This document shows, piece by piece, positions 34,806-43,458 of a stretch of DNA of 64,000 bases. The DNA lies in contig JAOZIE010000023.1 in assembly GCA_026014485.1 (NCBI GenBank), positions 310,001 to 374,000 on the forward strand, read 5' to 3'. This DNA is from Candidatus Bathyarchaeota archaeon. Lineage in GTDB: Archaea > Thermoproteota > Bathyarchaeia > Bathyarchaeales > Bathycorpusculaceae. A program made the position numbers and the translations under genes. Within the stretch, counting starts at the first letter, position 1, and each line of letters opens with the position of its first letter. The notes under the pieces were generated by a model that saw only the letters and a program-made list of their open reading frames with translations, ran no database searches and was not told the origin of the DNA.

Positions 34806-35051
34806 TTGAACGCCAAGGCTTCGGTTCGTTTGCCTTTTCAATCACACAAACAGTTGAGGTCGCTACTGGACGCTTTAACTCCTGAGGTTAAACGGCAGGT
34901 TGGCGTGCGTTCAAGGGTCTCTTTGAATGCAGAGGCGCAAACTCTTGTTTTGGAGGTTGAAGCTGAAGATACGGTGGCTTTGCGTGCAGCACTGAATACG
35001 TACCTGCGGTGGATAAACTCAACAATAAACGTGCTTGAATCTGTGGTTTGA
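34806..35051 (+). CDS. pcc1: KEOPS complex subunit Pcc1
   Basis: Small dimerisation subunit of KEOPS, which makes the t6A tRNA modification. About 81 residues with a two-strand, two-helix pattern: LDALTPEVKRQ, then RSRVSLNAEAQTLVLEVEAED, then the helix TVALRAALNTYLRWINST. The start is unsure: TTG at 34806 gives the usual length, while TTG at 34779 or GTG at 34797 also fit and no ribosome binding site decides. It is in its normal place after L37Ae; prefoldin beta, normally next, is on the other side of the operon. Confidence 0.85.
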   Translation: MNAKASVRLPFQSHKQLRSLLDALTPEVKRQVGVRSRVSLNAEAQTLVLEVEAEDTVALRAALNTYLRWINSTINVLESVV

Positions 35052-35104
35052 TTTTTAGTCTTCTTCGAAGTTGTTCTTGTATTCTGTTTTTCTGGTGTAC
35101 ATAG

Positions 35105-35114
35105 TTATATATGG
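35105..35114 (+). promoter_or_regulatory. Box A of the histidine kinase gene
   Basis: TTATATATGG about 85-95 bases before the start codon, with no other gene between. A transcript starting near 35135 would have a leader of about 60 bases. Confidence 0.45.
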
Positions 35115-35197
35115 AGTCTGACGAATTGACTCAGGCGTTGAGGGCTACAACCGATGGTGGGTGACAACAAAGCTCTGGAGGCATGGGGGGCGACCGT

Positions 35198-36922
35198 ATG
35201 AACATTTTTCCTTTTATTTCGATAGTTGCCAGTGTTATCTGTGTTTTATCAGGGTTGTTTGTGCTTTCCCTAAATCGGAAATCCCTTTTGAACAAGCTTT
35301 TCATGATGGTTATTTTCGCTAACGCTTACTGGGCCTTTAGTGAATTCATGATCCGCCAAGCAGCCAATGTTGAAACCGCGGTTTTGTGGAGCAAATTTCT
35401 CTTCTTGTGGCCTTTTTTGGTACCGTTGATGTTGCATTTTGCCTTTGTCTTTACTGAAAGTGACCTGCTGACGAGAAAAATTACCTGCGTGTTTTTGTAT
35501 GTTCCAGCTCTGTTTTTCTCGCTAATCGATTTAACAACTAACTGGATATATGACGCTCCCGTTAAGCAGGTATGGGGTTACTATCCTGTTACCCCCGTTG
35601 GTTCTTGGGTTTGCCACCTAGAGGGTATTTGGGCGGCATCGCTCTCAATTTTGGCAGTTATTTTGTTTGTTTCATATTATACACGTGTTACAGACGAGAC
35701 TCGGAAAAAACAAACCAAATATGTCGGGGTAGGCATAGCAATTCCCGTTTTTCTCTCAATACTTACAGATTCTGTTTTTCCCGTTATCGGTATTCAATTT
35801 CCCGGTTTAGGCAGTATTTCGGGGGCTGCTTTTAGCGGTTTTGCAGTTTTTGCTATCTGGAAGTACGACCTGTTCACTTTGAACCCTGTAGTCGCCGCGG
35901 AAAATATTGTCTCCACGATGCCTGACTCGCTGGTTTTGGCTAACCTCAACGGCAAAATTCTGAGCGTGAATCAGTCTCTTATGGATTTTTTTGGTTACAA
36001 AGAAAATGAGATAATCGGTAAACCCGCTTATGAACTCTGTTTGGAAAAAATGGTTTGCCTCAAAGTTTTTGTTGAACTTAAGGAAAAACGCGAAATTAGG
36101 AACCGAGAAATCATCTGCGTCACTAAAGCGGGTGACAGGAAGTTTGTGACTGTTTCAGCTTCAGTTGTCAGAAGCAAAAGGGGTCGTGATGTCGGAGTTA
36201 ACTGTGTTATCCATGATATTACTCGGCAGAAGCAGATGGAGCAGAAGCTTCTTGAAGCAAAGAGGTATGCGTCCATCGGCGAGTTAGCTGGCATGATTGG
36301 TCATGACCTGCGTAATCCCCTCACAAGCATAAAGGGTGCTGTGTACTACTTGAAAGCTAAATACAGTTCAACGCTGGATGCTCAAGACGCCGTGATGTTT
36401 GAAACCATCGAGAAAAGCATCGACTACTCCAACAAAATCATAAACGACCTGATAGATTATTCTAGTGAAATCAAACTTGAAACAGAATCTGCTACTCCGA
36501 AACTGTTGGTGGAAACCGCTTTGTCTGCTATTCAAATTTCACCAAGCATCAAAGTAGTTGACGCCGTTGAAGCTGACTATACGGTTGTTGTTGACAGAGC
36601 CCAAATGACAAGGGTGTTTGTAAGCATTCTAAAAAACGCTGTAGACGCTATGCCAAAAGGGGGAACACTGACGATTAAAAGCCAAAAAGTAGGCGAACAT
36701 GTTGTGCTCAGTTTTGAGGACACGGGAATCGGAATGACCCCTGAGATAATGGACAAACTTTGGAATCCGCTTTTTACAACAAAGGCTAAAGGAATGGGTT
36801 TTGGCTTGGCAATATGCAAACGTATTGTGGAAGCGCACGAAGGCAAAATCTGGGTAGAAAGTGTTGTGGGGCAGGGAACAAAAGTAATGGTGCAACTTCC
36901 CATCATAAACACTTCAGGGTAG
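35198..36922 (+). CDS. Membrane-bound sensor histidine kinase
   Basis: A 574-residue sensor kinase. The N-terminal 215 residues form seven hydrophobic helices (HisKA-7TM type), followed by a PAS domain (about 235-345; MPDSLVLANLNGKILSVNQSL), the H-box with the phosphorylated His (IGHDLRNPLTSIKG, about residue 368) and an ATPase domain with N-box LKNAVDAM, G1 DTGIGM and G2 GFGLAICKRIV. ATG at 35198 is chosen because GGGGG lies seven bases upstream; an ATG five codons earlier sits on top of GGAGG. No response regulator is adjacent (orphan kinase). Confidence 0.92.
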   Translation: MNIFPFISIVASVICVLSGLFVLSLNRKSLLNKLFMMVIFANAYWAFSEFMIRQAANVETAVLWSKFLFLWPFLVPLMLHFAFVFTESDLLTRKITCVFLYVPALFFSLIDLTTNWIYDAPVKQVWGYYPVTPVGSWVCHLEGIWAASLSILAVILFVSYYTRVTDETRKKQTKYVGVGIAIPVFLSILTDSVFPVIGIQFPGLGSISGAAFSGFAVFAIWKYDLFTLNPVVAAENIVSTMPDSLVLANLNGKILSVNQSLMDFFGYKENEIIGKPAYELCLEKMVCLKVFVELKEKREIRNREIICVTKAGDRKFVTVSASVVRSKRGRDVGVNCVIHDITRQKQMEQKLLEAKRYASIGELAGMIGHDLRNPLTSIKGAVYYLKAKYSSTLDAQDAVMFETIEKSIDYSNKIINDLIDYSSEIKLETESATPKLLVETALSAIQISPSIKVVDAVEADYTVVVDRAQMTRVFVSILKNAVDAMPKGGTLTIKSQKVGEHVVLSFEDTGIGMTPEIMDKLWNPLFTTKAKGMGFGLAICKRIVEAHEGKIWVESVVGQGTKVMVQLPIINTSG

Positions 36923-36971
36923 CCTGCCTTTTATGAAATAAAGACGGGGAAAATTCTGAGTGCCCGTGTTT

Positions 36972-38039
36972 TTACTTTTCACGCAGAACTTTGGGTATGT
37001 ATGCGCATTGGGGGTCGGGTCCAAGGATGTCGCCTGTGAGGAATAGCGCTGAGGTTCGGCAGCCTCCGCAGATGTCTTTGTATTCGCAGACGCCGCATTT
37101 GCCCTTGAGGTTGGTTTTGTCACGAACTTGGGCGAAGAATTCGCTGTCTTGCATTTCGTTCCAGATGCTCTGTACGCTTTGGGTTTTGATATTGCCGAAG
37201 CGGTATACGTCGTTGTAGCTGCATGGAATGGCGTCGCCGTTCTCTGCGATGCTCATGAATTTGCCAAAGAAGCATCTGCCAAGGAAGAAGTGGTTAAACC
37301 AGTTATCCCAATCCGCGATTCCACGTTGCTTGGCTACCCGCGCAAACGACGGATAATACACGTTGATGTCGGGTTTGCCCTTGTAGACGCCGCGTAAGTC
37401 GTAGAGTTTGTTCCATGCCCACTCGTTCTGTTCTGCTGAGGGGCACGCCTTAAGGGTGGCGGGGTCTTTGCTGTAGGGAATCATGCCGTGGTAGATGACC
37501 CATCTTGCCCCGTACTTTTCCGCGAGGTCCAGCACGGCTCTGAAGTCGGCTTCGTTGACGTTTGTGACTGATTCGTTCACGTTAGCGAGGGTGTAAACAA
37601 GGCAGTTTAGCAGTTTCTCCCGTGACAGCCGCTCAATTGCCTTAACAGAACCCGTGTATGCACCTTTTCCTCTGACAAGGTCGTTTGTGGCTTCGCCGCC
37701 GTCGACGCTTACGGAAACCTTTACCTCATTCTTGACGATTTGGTCGAAGGCTTTATCGTCCAGCAGGCGACCGTCGGTTATTATGCTTGCGTCCATACCG
37801 ACTTTACGGGCATACGAAATCACATCAAAGAGGTCCTTGCGAAGCAGGGCTTCTCCACCTGTTACTCCAAAGAAGGTGGCGCCGAACTCGTAGGCTTGGT
37901 CAACAAGCTTCTTTGCGTCTTCAGTGCTGATTTCGTCAGCTACGGGTGGTTTCCCCGCGGATGTGCAGTGGGCGCAGTTAAAATTGCAGCCGAACGTGCA
38001 TCGCCAAGGTAGAATGTACAAAGGTCCCTTTCGTTGCAT
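36972..38039 (-). CDS. Radical SAM/SPASM protein
   Basis: A 355-residue radical SAM enzyme. The 4Fe-4S motif is CNFNCAHC (residues about 18-25), with an extra Cys just before (CTFGC). GVTGGEALLR and the TIM-barrel strands follow. The C-terminal SPASM-like cluster shows GRCFFGKF, IPCSYNDVYRFGNI and CGVCEYKDICGGCR-type cysteines (about 305-345), which bind one or two more Fe-S clusters, as in heme d1 and peptide-modifying enzymes. Substrate unknown. Third gene of a run with the Lrp-like regulator and MBL protein; 56 bases after the latter. Confidence 0.9.
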   Translation of the reverse strand: MQRKGPLYILPWRCTFGCNFNCAHCTSAGKPPVADEISTEDAKKLVDQAYEFGATFFGVTGGEALLRKDLFDVISYARKVGMDASIITDGRLLDDKAFDQIVKNEVKVSVSVDGGEATNDLVRGKGAYTGSVKAIERLSREKLLNCLVYTLANVNESVTNVNEADFRAVLDLAEKYGARWVIYHGMIPYSKDPATLKACPSAEQNEWAWNKLYDLRGVYKGKPDINVYYPSFARVAKQRGIADWDNWFNHFFLGRCFFGKFMSIAENGDAIPCSYNDVYRFGNIKTQSVQSIWNEMQDSEFFAQVRDKTNLKGKCGVCEYKDICGGCRTSALFLTGDILGPDPQCAYIPKVLREK

Positions 38040-38095
38040 GCTTACTCAAGCCCCAAAATGTTATTTAACTCTTCAGAGACTCCTCTCATCTTCTT

Positions 38096-39085
38096 TCATA
38101 CCTCGTAGAGGTTCCCTACGCTGTTCCAGACGAAAGCGTCAGGCATCTCTTGGGATAGGGCACACATGGCTTTCCAACCCGTGCAGTGGCAAGGCACAAC
38201 AAGTTTTGGGTTTATCCGCTTCAACTCGTTGATGGTTTGTTCAATTCTTTTTTCATTTTCTTTTCCAGCCAAATGAAAGCCGCCTATAACCGCGTAGACC
38301 TCGGGAATTCCTGTGATTTGTTTTGCGTAGTTTACGGTGTTGATTATGCCTGCGTGTGCGCAGCCCGACAAAACAACTAGCCCTTTCCCTTTTACATTAA
38401 GGACCACGCCGCGGTCATCTAAAACTGCAGGGTCTGGCTGCCATTCGCCGTTGGTTAAAGCGCGGTGGCGCATGAAGCCTTTTTCGAAGCTTGTTTCTCT
38501 TGGAATCTCGCCTGTTACACATACCTTGTTGTGGGCTACCAAAAACGGCTTTTTTGTGCTGACAAGGCGAGCTGGACTTAGCTGTGCCTCAGTTGGGAAG
38601 TCAGTGTATTTTCGAACTGCCCCATCTGGATAGGCGCTTCCTCTACTCTTGAACATGTCGTCATGGACAATTATGGGTATGCCGCTTCTGCCAATTTCTT
38701 TCACCACAGAAATTAACCCGCCAAAATGGTCGTAATGCCCATGAGACAAAACAATACACTCTACTTCTTTCAGGTCCAGCCCGACTCGTCTTGCGTTTTC
38801 CACAGCCGTTTCAGGGCTGCCTCCTGCGTCGAATAGTATGCTTTCAGGTTTATTGTCGCTGAGTGTGCGGATGAGCATTGAGAATCCGTGTTCCGCGAGA
38901 GGAAACTGTTTGTGGGTATGCATCCATTCTTGTCCATGCCTTTCTCTTGCCCATCTTCCGAAAGGCTTGACCTGTTTATGTGTGGTTGCTGATAGGAAAT
39001 CAACGGTGTTATCTACTATGCTGATGATTTCTGCGCCGTCAACTTCTCTGAGTGTGCCCCCGTTTTTTGCTTCTGTTTCCATCAT
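38096..39085 (-). CDS. Metallo-beta-lactamase fold hydrolase (MptA/dihydropterin-synthase-like group)
   Basis: A 329-residue MBL-fold protein. The metal site LSHGHYDHFGG (HxHxDH) is followed by later ligands in SGCAHAGIINTV and IGGFHLAG. This arrangement is that of the group annotated as 7,8-dihydropterin-6-methyl-4-(beta-D-ribofuranosyl)-aminobenzene-phosphate synthase, a name given by homology to one methanogen protein; true substrates vary. I take the ATG at 39085, preceded by GAGGGAAAG; a longer frame to 39142 overlaps the end of the upstream gene. It sits between the Lrp-like gene (11 bases) and the radical SAM gene. Confidence 0.88.
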   Translation of the reverse strand: MMETEAKNGGTLREVDGAEIISIVDNTVDFLSATTHKQVKPFGRWARERHGQEWMHTHKQFPLAEHGFSMLIRTLSDNKPESILFDAGGSPETAVENARRVGLDLKEVECIVLSHGHYDHFGGLISVVKEIGRSGIPIIVHDDMFKSRGSAYPDGAVRKYTDFPTEAQLSPARLVSTKKPFLVAHNKVCVTGEIPRETSFEKGFMRHRALTNGEWQPDPAVLDDRGVVLNVKGKGLVVLSGCAHAGIINTVNYAKQITGIPEVYAVIGGFHLAGKENEKRIEQTINELKRINPKLVVPCHCTGWKAMCALSQEMPDAFVWNSVGNLYEV

Positions 39086-39096
39086 AGTGCTTTCCC

Positions 39097-39666
39097 TCAG
39101 AGGCTTCCTCTGTATTTGCTTGTGGTTGGGCAGCCTACGCATTTTCCTTTTTCGTAGCGGGCGCAGGGGTTGCAGTCGACATTGCAGGGGGAAATTTTCT
39201 TTTCTTTACGAGCCAGATTTTCTCTTATTTGGAGGAACGGAGAAAAGTAAGTGTCGCTTATCGGGTAGAATTCTGAGCGGCGGATTCCTTTGCTGCATCT
39301 CAGGGAGCATTTTTCCATGGATATGCTTTCGAGGGTTTCGGGTGTTTCTGCGACAACAAGTGCAATTAGGTTGTAGCCGCCTATTGTTTTGAATATCTGA
39401 ATCACTCTGGGGCACTCTTCAAATCGGTTAAGGAGGTCTTGCATTGCCTCAGCGCTTTCCATTTCAAGCATTACAATTGCGGGGTGAAGTTTGAGGGCGC
39501 TTGGGTTAATCAAAGCTGACACCTTGATTGTGCCGTTTTTAAGCAGTTTTTCCACCCTTTTTTTGGTGCCCATGCTTGTAAAGCCGATTACCTTGGAGAG
39601 TTCTTCGAGGGTTGCTCTTCCGTTTTCTTGGAGTTGTGCAACTATTTTTTTGTCGTTTTCGTCCAA
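39097..39666 (-). CDS. Lrp/AsnC-type regulator with C-terminal cysteine cluster
   Basis: A 189-residue transcription factor. The helix-turn-helix (about 3-50; LQENGRATLEELSKVIGFTSMGTKKRVEKL) is followed by an Lrp-like ligand-binding domain (60-130). The tail adds CNVDCNPCARYEKGKCVGC (about 160-178), five cysteines that could hold an Fe-S cluster or zinc, so the protein may sense metal or redox state (inference); CSLRC at about 119-123 adds two more. TTG start. The upstream region carries a 48-bp element that recurs upstream of the Mrp operon. Confidence 0.85.
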   Translation of the reverse strand: MDENDKKIVAQLQENGRATLEELSKVIGFTSMGTKKRVEKLLKNGTIKVSALINPSALKLHPAIVMLEMESAEAMQDLLNRFEECPRVIQIFKTIGGYNLIALVVAETPETLESISMEKCSLRCSKGIRRSEFYPISDTYFSPFLQIRENLARKEKKISPCNVDCNPCARYEKGKCVGCPTTSKYRGSL

Positions 39667-39677
39667 CCTGCTCGCCT

Positions 39678-39725
39678 GTTTACTTTATAAACATAAACCG
39701 TTAATAAGGTTTATCTATTAAACTG
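39678..39725. promoter_or_regulatory. 48-bp shared promoter/operator element, copy A
   Basis: The element lies 11 bases upstream of the Lrp-like gene. It contains GTTTACTTTATAAAC, then AAACATAAACC and GGTTTATCTATTAAAC, which form partly overlapping inverted repeats. On the minus strand GTTTATAAAG serves as box A. A second copy at 42456 matches at 42 of 48 positions. On the plus strand a 16-codon frame (39732-39782) follows, probably by chance. Confidence 0.6.
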
Positions 39726-40002
39726 TATTTGATGGCAACACATCAAAGTACACAAACCAGCAAACCAAACATACCCCTCTAATCCAATTGACCCGCTGGT
39801 GAAGCAAAAATTTCAAGACTCACCGTTACATCCTTCCAAGAACTCGCGCTCTGACTGCCACAAGCCACCAACCAAAAAACATTCACAGTCATTTTTCGGC
39901 GTTTAACCTACCTCGCTTTTCCATTTATTTGAAATGCCCTACGTATTGCTTGAACACACCGGGCAGAATCCAGCGGCGCTTTCTTTAACTGTTGACGTAT
40001 TC

Positions 40003-40449
40003 TTATTTGACTATCAACACTGGGCATGTGGCATTGTCGGCGACCGCGGAGCTAACACTTCCAAGACCATACCCTCGGTGGCCCAACCCTCGGCTCCCCA
40101 TGACGATGATTTCAAACTTTTCCCTTTTTGCTATTTCAACAATTACCTCATCAGGACTTCCATGTTCAAGTTTTGTCGAAACCTTTAGAGTGGTTTTCTT
40201 TGCTTTCTCCTCTGCCTTGGATAATACCCCCCTGAAACTCCTCTCTAATTGTGCGGTCATGTCTGCAATCGCCTCGGATTTCGCGACATCAAAGGAGTAG
40301 GCCGGTAAGAGAACTGGTGGAACAACAGTCAGCAGTTGAATCTCGGCAGAATACTGATGCGCCAATTCAAGGGCAAAATCCAATGCGTGCTCAGAAATTT
40401 CGGATCCGTCCAGTGCTACCAGAATTTTATTAATCAAAAAATAACCCAT
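40003..40449 (-). CDS. Universal stress protein, UspA family
   Basis: A 148-residue single-domain Usp. The N-terminal strand INKILVALDGSEISEHAL and the C-terminal ATP-binding signature IVMGSRGLGHRGYGLGSVS (G-x2-G-x9-G-S/T) are intact, so it is likely the nucleotide-binding type. ATG at 40449 is used; a TTG at 40437 would give the family's usual short start. It stands alone. Stress-related role from family only. Confidence 0.9.
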   Translation of the reverse strand: MGYFLINKILVALDGSEISEHALDFALELAHQYSAEIQLLTVVPPVLLPAYSFDVAKSEAIADMTAQLERSFRGVLSKAEEKAKKTTLKVSTKLEHGSPDEVIVEIAKREKFEIIVMGSRGLGHRGYGLGSVSSAVADNATCPVLIVK

Positions 40450-40641
40450 TAACAATACTGTTTACGCTTGAATTAAACTTTTTTAAGAGGACGCGGCGTT
40501 TGGAGAACTCGCATCTGTTTTTCTGTATCTTTCGACCTTTTAATCGTGATGTGCCGTAGGTGACGTGCTTCTCGGGAAAAGCAATTTTAGTTGGTGCGCC
40601 TAATTAACTAGTGCTGAGTACCTATCTGGTGGGATCTATTT

Positions 40642-41022
40642 TTGGGTACGCGCTGTAATGAAACCAAAGACCCGCTACGTGTTGTTCCCTACACCGAAGG
40701 CTTTCATTTTTACACGGCTGTTGGGCATTACTGTGGAGTAACCAGCACTAGCTTGGGGGAGTTTGTTAATGCCCTTCAGTATCTTTGTTCTGAATCCATA
40801 ATTTTTCATTTTGACCGTGGGGATTTTCAGAATTGGATACGAAAAGTGATAGGTGACGCTGAACTTGCCCAAAGGTTAGATGAGATAAAGATGTGCTCGC
40901 GCCAGTTGGATGCAGATTGCTGCAGACGGGAACTGGTGGAGACAATACGAATTCGCATTCTTCAACTAGAAGTGGCTAAAGGTCCCCCATGTTTTGGTAA
41001 CCCAGAAACGCAAAAGCATTGA
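40642..41022 (+). CDS. DUF5752 family protein
   Basis: A 126-residue protein with the conserved order of the DUF5752 group: FHFYTAVGHYCGVTSTSLGEFVNAL, then SIIFHFDRGDFQNWI and VIGDAELAQRLDEI. The fold is mostly helical. The segment FHFDRGDFQNWI suggests an acidic or metal-binding site but no reaction is known. It uses TTG as start. It is followed on the same strand by two unrelated genes at spacing of 43 and 164 bases. Confidence 0.75.
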   Translation: MGTRCNETKDPLRVVPYTEGFHFYTAVGHYCGVTSTSLGEFVNALQYLCSESIIFHFDRGDFQNWIRKVIGDAELAQRLDEIKMCSRQLDADCCRRELVETIRIRILQLEVAKGPPCFGNPETQKH

Positions 41023-41065
41023 CAATTAATGCGCCAAACAGAGTGCACGCAGTATACGCTTCAGA

Positions 41066-41578
41066 GTGTGGTTGAGTAACTTGACGAAAACGGATGAGGT
41101 TTTACGTGACCTAAGGATAGCTTTTGCTGACTACCTGAACAGTTTTTTCCCTTTTGACTATGAGAACCAAACCTGCCGTTTAGTTGACAATTACGTTGCG
41201 TCGCCTTGGATTAGATGTGACTCATGCGGTAACTATCCGATACAGGCTGTCTCGGTAATACGGAGCAGTGACGGTCAAGAGATGCGTGTTGGAAACAAAT
41301 GTATCGACCAAATAACGCGCCGTAAAGTGTCAGACTGGTTTAAAGAATTAAGAACCAAACAGGCGAATGTTACCCTAAACAGACGATACATAGATGGGAT
41401 TGCTTCGATTTTGACCGCCTACAGAAACAACGAACTCCCATTTCAGATATCCAAAGATGATGTGGAGAGGCTGCAAAAAGCATTAGAGCGGATGTGTAAC
41501 GGGTTCAACCCCACCAGAGCGCAAGCACAACTGTCTGAATGCTACATACGACAGAGTGCGGGTGCCACAACCAGATGA
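41066..41578 (+). CDS. Hypothetical protein with embedded zinc ribbon
   Basis: A 170-residue soluble protein. CDSCGNYPIQAVSVI followed by GNKCIDQI (about residues 51-80) looks like a treble-clef or half zinc ribbon, followed by a helical C-terminal half. I cannot assign the family. The start is GTG at 41066 or TTG at 41072, with no clear ribosome binding site. Composition and codon use look native. Confidence 0.55.
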   Translation: MWLSNLTKTDEVLRDLRIAFADYLNSFFPFDYENQTCRLVDNYVASPWIRCDSCGNYPIQAVSVIRSSDGQEMRVGNKCIDQITRRKVSDWFKELRTKQANVTLNRRYIDGIASILTAYRNNELPFQISKDDVERLQKALERMCNGFNPTRAQAQLSECYIRQSAGATTR

Positions 41579-41742
41579 CTTGCAGAACAGCTTGCTCTAC
41601 GAAAACTGAGCAGCAGCGGCATGTTTAATTTTTTTGCGAATTATGCGTGTGTTTTTGTGTTTTTAGTTTGGTGTTGGCGAAACATCCATATTGGTGTGGG
41701 GCTCTTTTGAGTTACAACCCGAACTTGGTTCAGTTGAGATAA

Positions 41743-42435
41743 ATGGTTTGCAAGCTGTTTATTTTCAGGCATGCTGAAACGTTTGATAACAGCCGCGATT
41801 TGTTCTCGGGCTGGCGTGATTCAGGACTTACTCCAAAGGGACTTTTTCAGGCGCAGAAAATTGCTCAACAACTGAAGCCGCATCAAATTGACTATGCGTT
41901 TACCTCGCACCTTAAACGAGCCCGAAGAACCCTTGAAATTGTTCTTCAGGGTCGCCCGGGTGTTCCCGTTTTCATTGATGACAGGCTCATTGAGCGTTGC
42001 TACGGCTTGCTCCAAGGCAAAGATAAAAGAAAACTGGAAAATGAAAACCCTGATTGGTACGCTCAGATTCACAGAGGCTACAGCTTAGCCCCCCCTGAGG
42101 GAGAAAGCTTGGCAATGGTTGATAGACGGGTTACTTCTTTTCTTGAGCAACTCAGAGAATGGCTTAAACAGAAACCCGGTAACGTGGCGATTTCTTGTCA
42201 CAATAATTCTATTCGTCCTTTCAGGCGGGTTTTTGAAAACCTGAGCATAGCCCAAATGTGCAAGCTTGAGAGTCCGCAGGATTGTGCAACAATCTACGAG
42301 ATTCATCAGAACGAGTCAAGTGTTGACCTATCAAAAGGAAATCCGGCTGAGCTGGGTTGGGAGGGGGTTGTTCTTTCGCGAAGGGTGAAGTTGGCAACTG
42401 ACCCTTTGAATTTGCTGCGTGTGTATTACTTATAG
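41743..42435 (+). CDS. Histidine phosphatase family protein
   Basis: A 230-residue member of the phosphoglycerate-mutase/phosphatase superfamily. The catalytic motif is FRHAET (His of the usual RHG, here RHA), with Arg in TSHLKRARRTL, the acid ERCYGLLQG and the second His in SCHNNSIRPFRR. The ERCYGLLQG-K pattern resembles cofactor-dependent phosphoglycerate mutase, but the changed RHA and the 230-residue length leave phosphatase activity possible. It ends 20 bases before the 48-bp element copy B. Confidence 0.85.
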   Translation: MVCKLFIFRHAETFDNSRDLFSGWRDSGLTPKGLFQAQKIAQQLKPHQIDYAFTSHLKRARRTLEIVLQGRPGVPVFIDDRLIERCYGLLQGKDKRKLENENPDWYAQIHRGYSLAPPEGESLAMVDRRVTSFLEQLREWLKQKPGNVAISCHNNSIRPFRRVFENLSIAQMCKLESPQDCATIYEIHQNESSVDLSKGNPAELGWEGVVLSRRVKLATDPLNLLRVYYL

Positions 42436-42455
42436 CGTGAAGAGGTACGTCATTA

Positions 42456-42503
42456 GTTTATTTTGTAAACATAAAGTATTAATATGGTTTATCTATTAAA
42501 CTG
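42456..42503. promoter_or_regulatory. 48-bp shared promoter/operator element, copy B
   Basis: Copy of the element at 39678, in the same orientation relative to the plus strand, with identical 3' half GGTTTATCTATTAAACTG. It lies 22 bases upstream of the Mrp ATG at 42526 and probably contains its box A. Six of 48 positions differ, all in the left two thirds. Confidence 0.6.
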
Positions 42504-42525
42504 CCGATGTGAAGCGGTGAAAAAA

Positions 42526-43458
42526 ATGAACAATACTGCTAAACAAGTTAACACTTCCGACGAATGCGACGGAACATGCAATTCCTGCTCAACCTCAAAC
42601 GAATGCACCGACCAAAAAAAGGAGCAATACACGCAGGAACAAAAACTAAAACTCAAATTAAGTAAAATCAAATATAAAATCGCCGTAATGAGCGGCAAAG
42701 GCGGCGTCGGCAAAAGCACTGTCACTGCAAACCTCGCTGTGGCCTTAGCTCTTAATGGATACAACGGCAAAGTAGGCGTTCTCGACGCAGACATCCACGG
42801 ACCCTGTATTCCGAAAATGCTGGGGCTAAAAGGGCAAACAATGAAGGGCACACCCGACGGAGCAATTTCTCCAGTTGGAAGCACTTCCGGCGTCAAAGTG
42901 GCGTCTGTGGATTTCTTGCTGCCAAACGATGAAGCTCCAGTCATCTGGCGTGGTCCCCTAAAGATGCAGCTTATTCGGCAGTTTCTTTCAGATATCGCGT
43001 GGGGCGACCTTGACTTCTTGTTTATAGATTTGCCTCCTGGAACAGGCGATGAGCCTTTGAGCGTTGTCCAGTTGATTCCTAATTTGGACGGCGTGATAAT
43101 TGTGACAATGCCCTCTGAAGTTTCAGAAGCAGTTGTTAAGAAGTCAGTTTCCTTTGCCAAACAGGCTGATGTCCCCATAATCGGGGTAGTGGAGAACATG
43201 AGCGGCTTTGTCTGCCCAGATTGCGGTGCCAAAGTTGACATATTCAAGGCAGGTGCAGGGAAAAGAATATCCAGCGACCCCTCAGTGCCTTTCTTGGGAA
43301 CTATCCCAATTGACCCTCAGATTTGCAGTGACTCTGACAGCGGCGTATCCTTCACCAAAAATCAGTCTTCTGCATCCGCAAAGGCATTCAAGGAGATAGT
43401 GCAGAAAATTGAACAGTTTGCACAAAACAATCAGCCACGGGGGGAACCCAAGCAATGA
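42526..43458 (+). CDS. Mrp/NBP35-type Fe-S carrier ATPase
   Basis: P-loop ATPase of 310 residues that assembles and transfers Fe-S clusters in the family. An N-terminal Cys segment (CDGTCNSCSTSNEC, residues about 10-23) resembles the NBP35 cluster; the deviant Walker A is GKGGVGKST; LFIDLPPGTGD is switch II, and CPDCGAK carries the bridging CxxC. ATG at 42526 has GGTGA upstream; a frame from 42484 overlaps the promoter element. First gene of a five-gene run with overlaps. Confidence 0.93.
   Translation: MNNTAKQVNTSDECDGTCNSCSTSNECTDQKKEQYTQEQKLKLKLSKIKYKIAVMSGKGGVGKSTVTANLAVALALNGYNGKVGVLDADIHGPCIPKMLGLKGQTMKGTPDGAISPVGSTSGVKVASVDFLLPNDEAPVIWRGPLKMQLIRQFLSDIAWGDLDFLFIDLPPGTGDEPLSVVQLIPNLDGVIIVTMPSEVSEAVVKKSVSFAKQADVPIIGVVENMSGFVCPDCGAKVDIFKAGAGKRISSDPSVPFLGTIPIDPQICSDSDSGVSFTKNQSSASAKAFKEIVQKIEQFAQNNQPRGEPKQ

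Noticed and set aside
42484-42525. Earlier ATG start for the Mrp protein
   Set aside because: It lies inside the 48-bp promoter element and has no ribosome binding site, while the ATG at 42526 has one.
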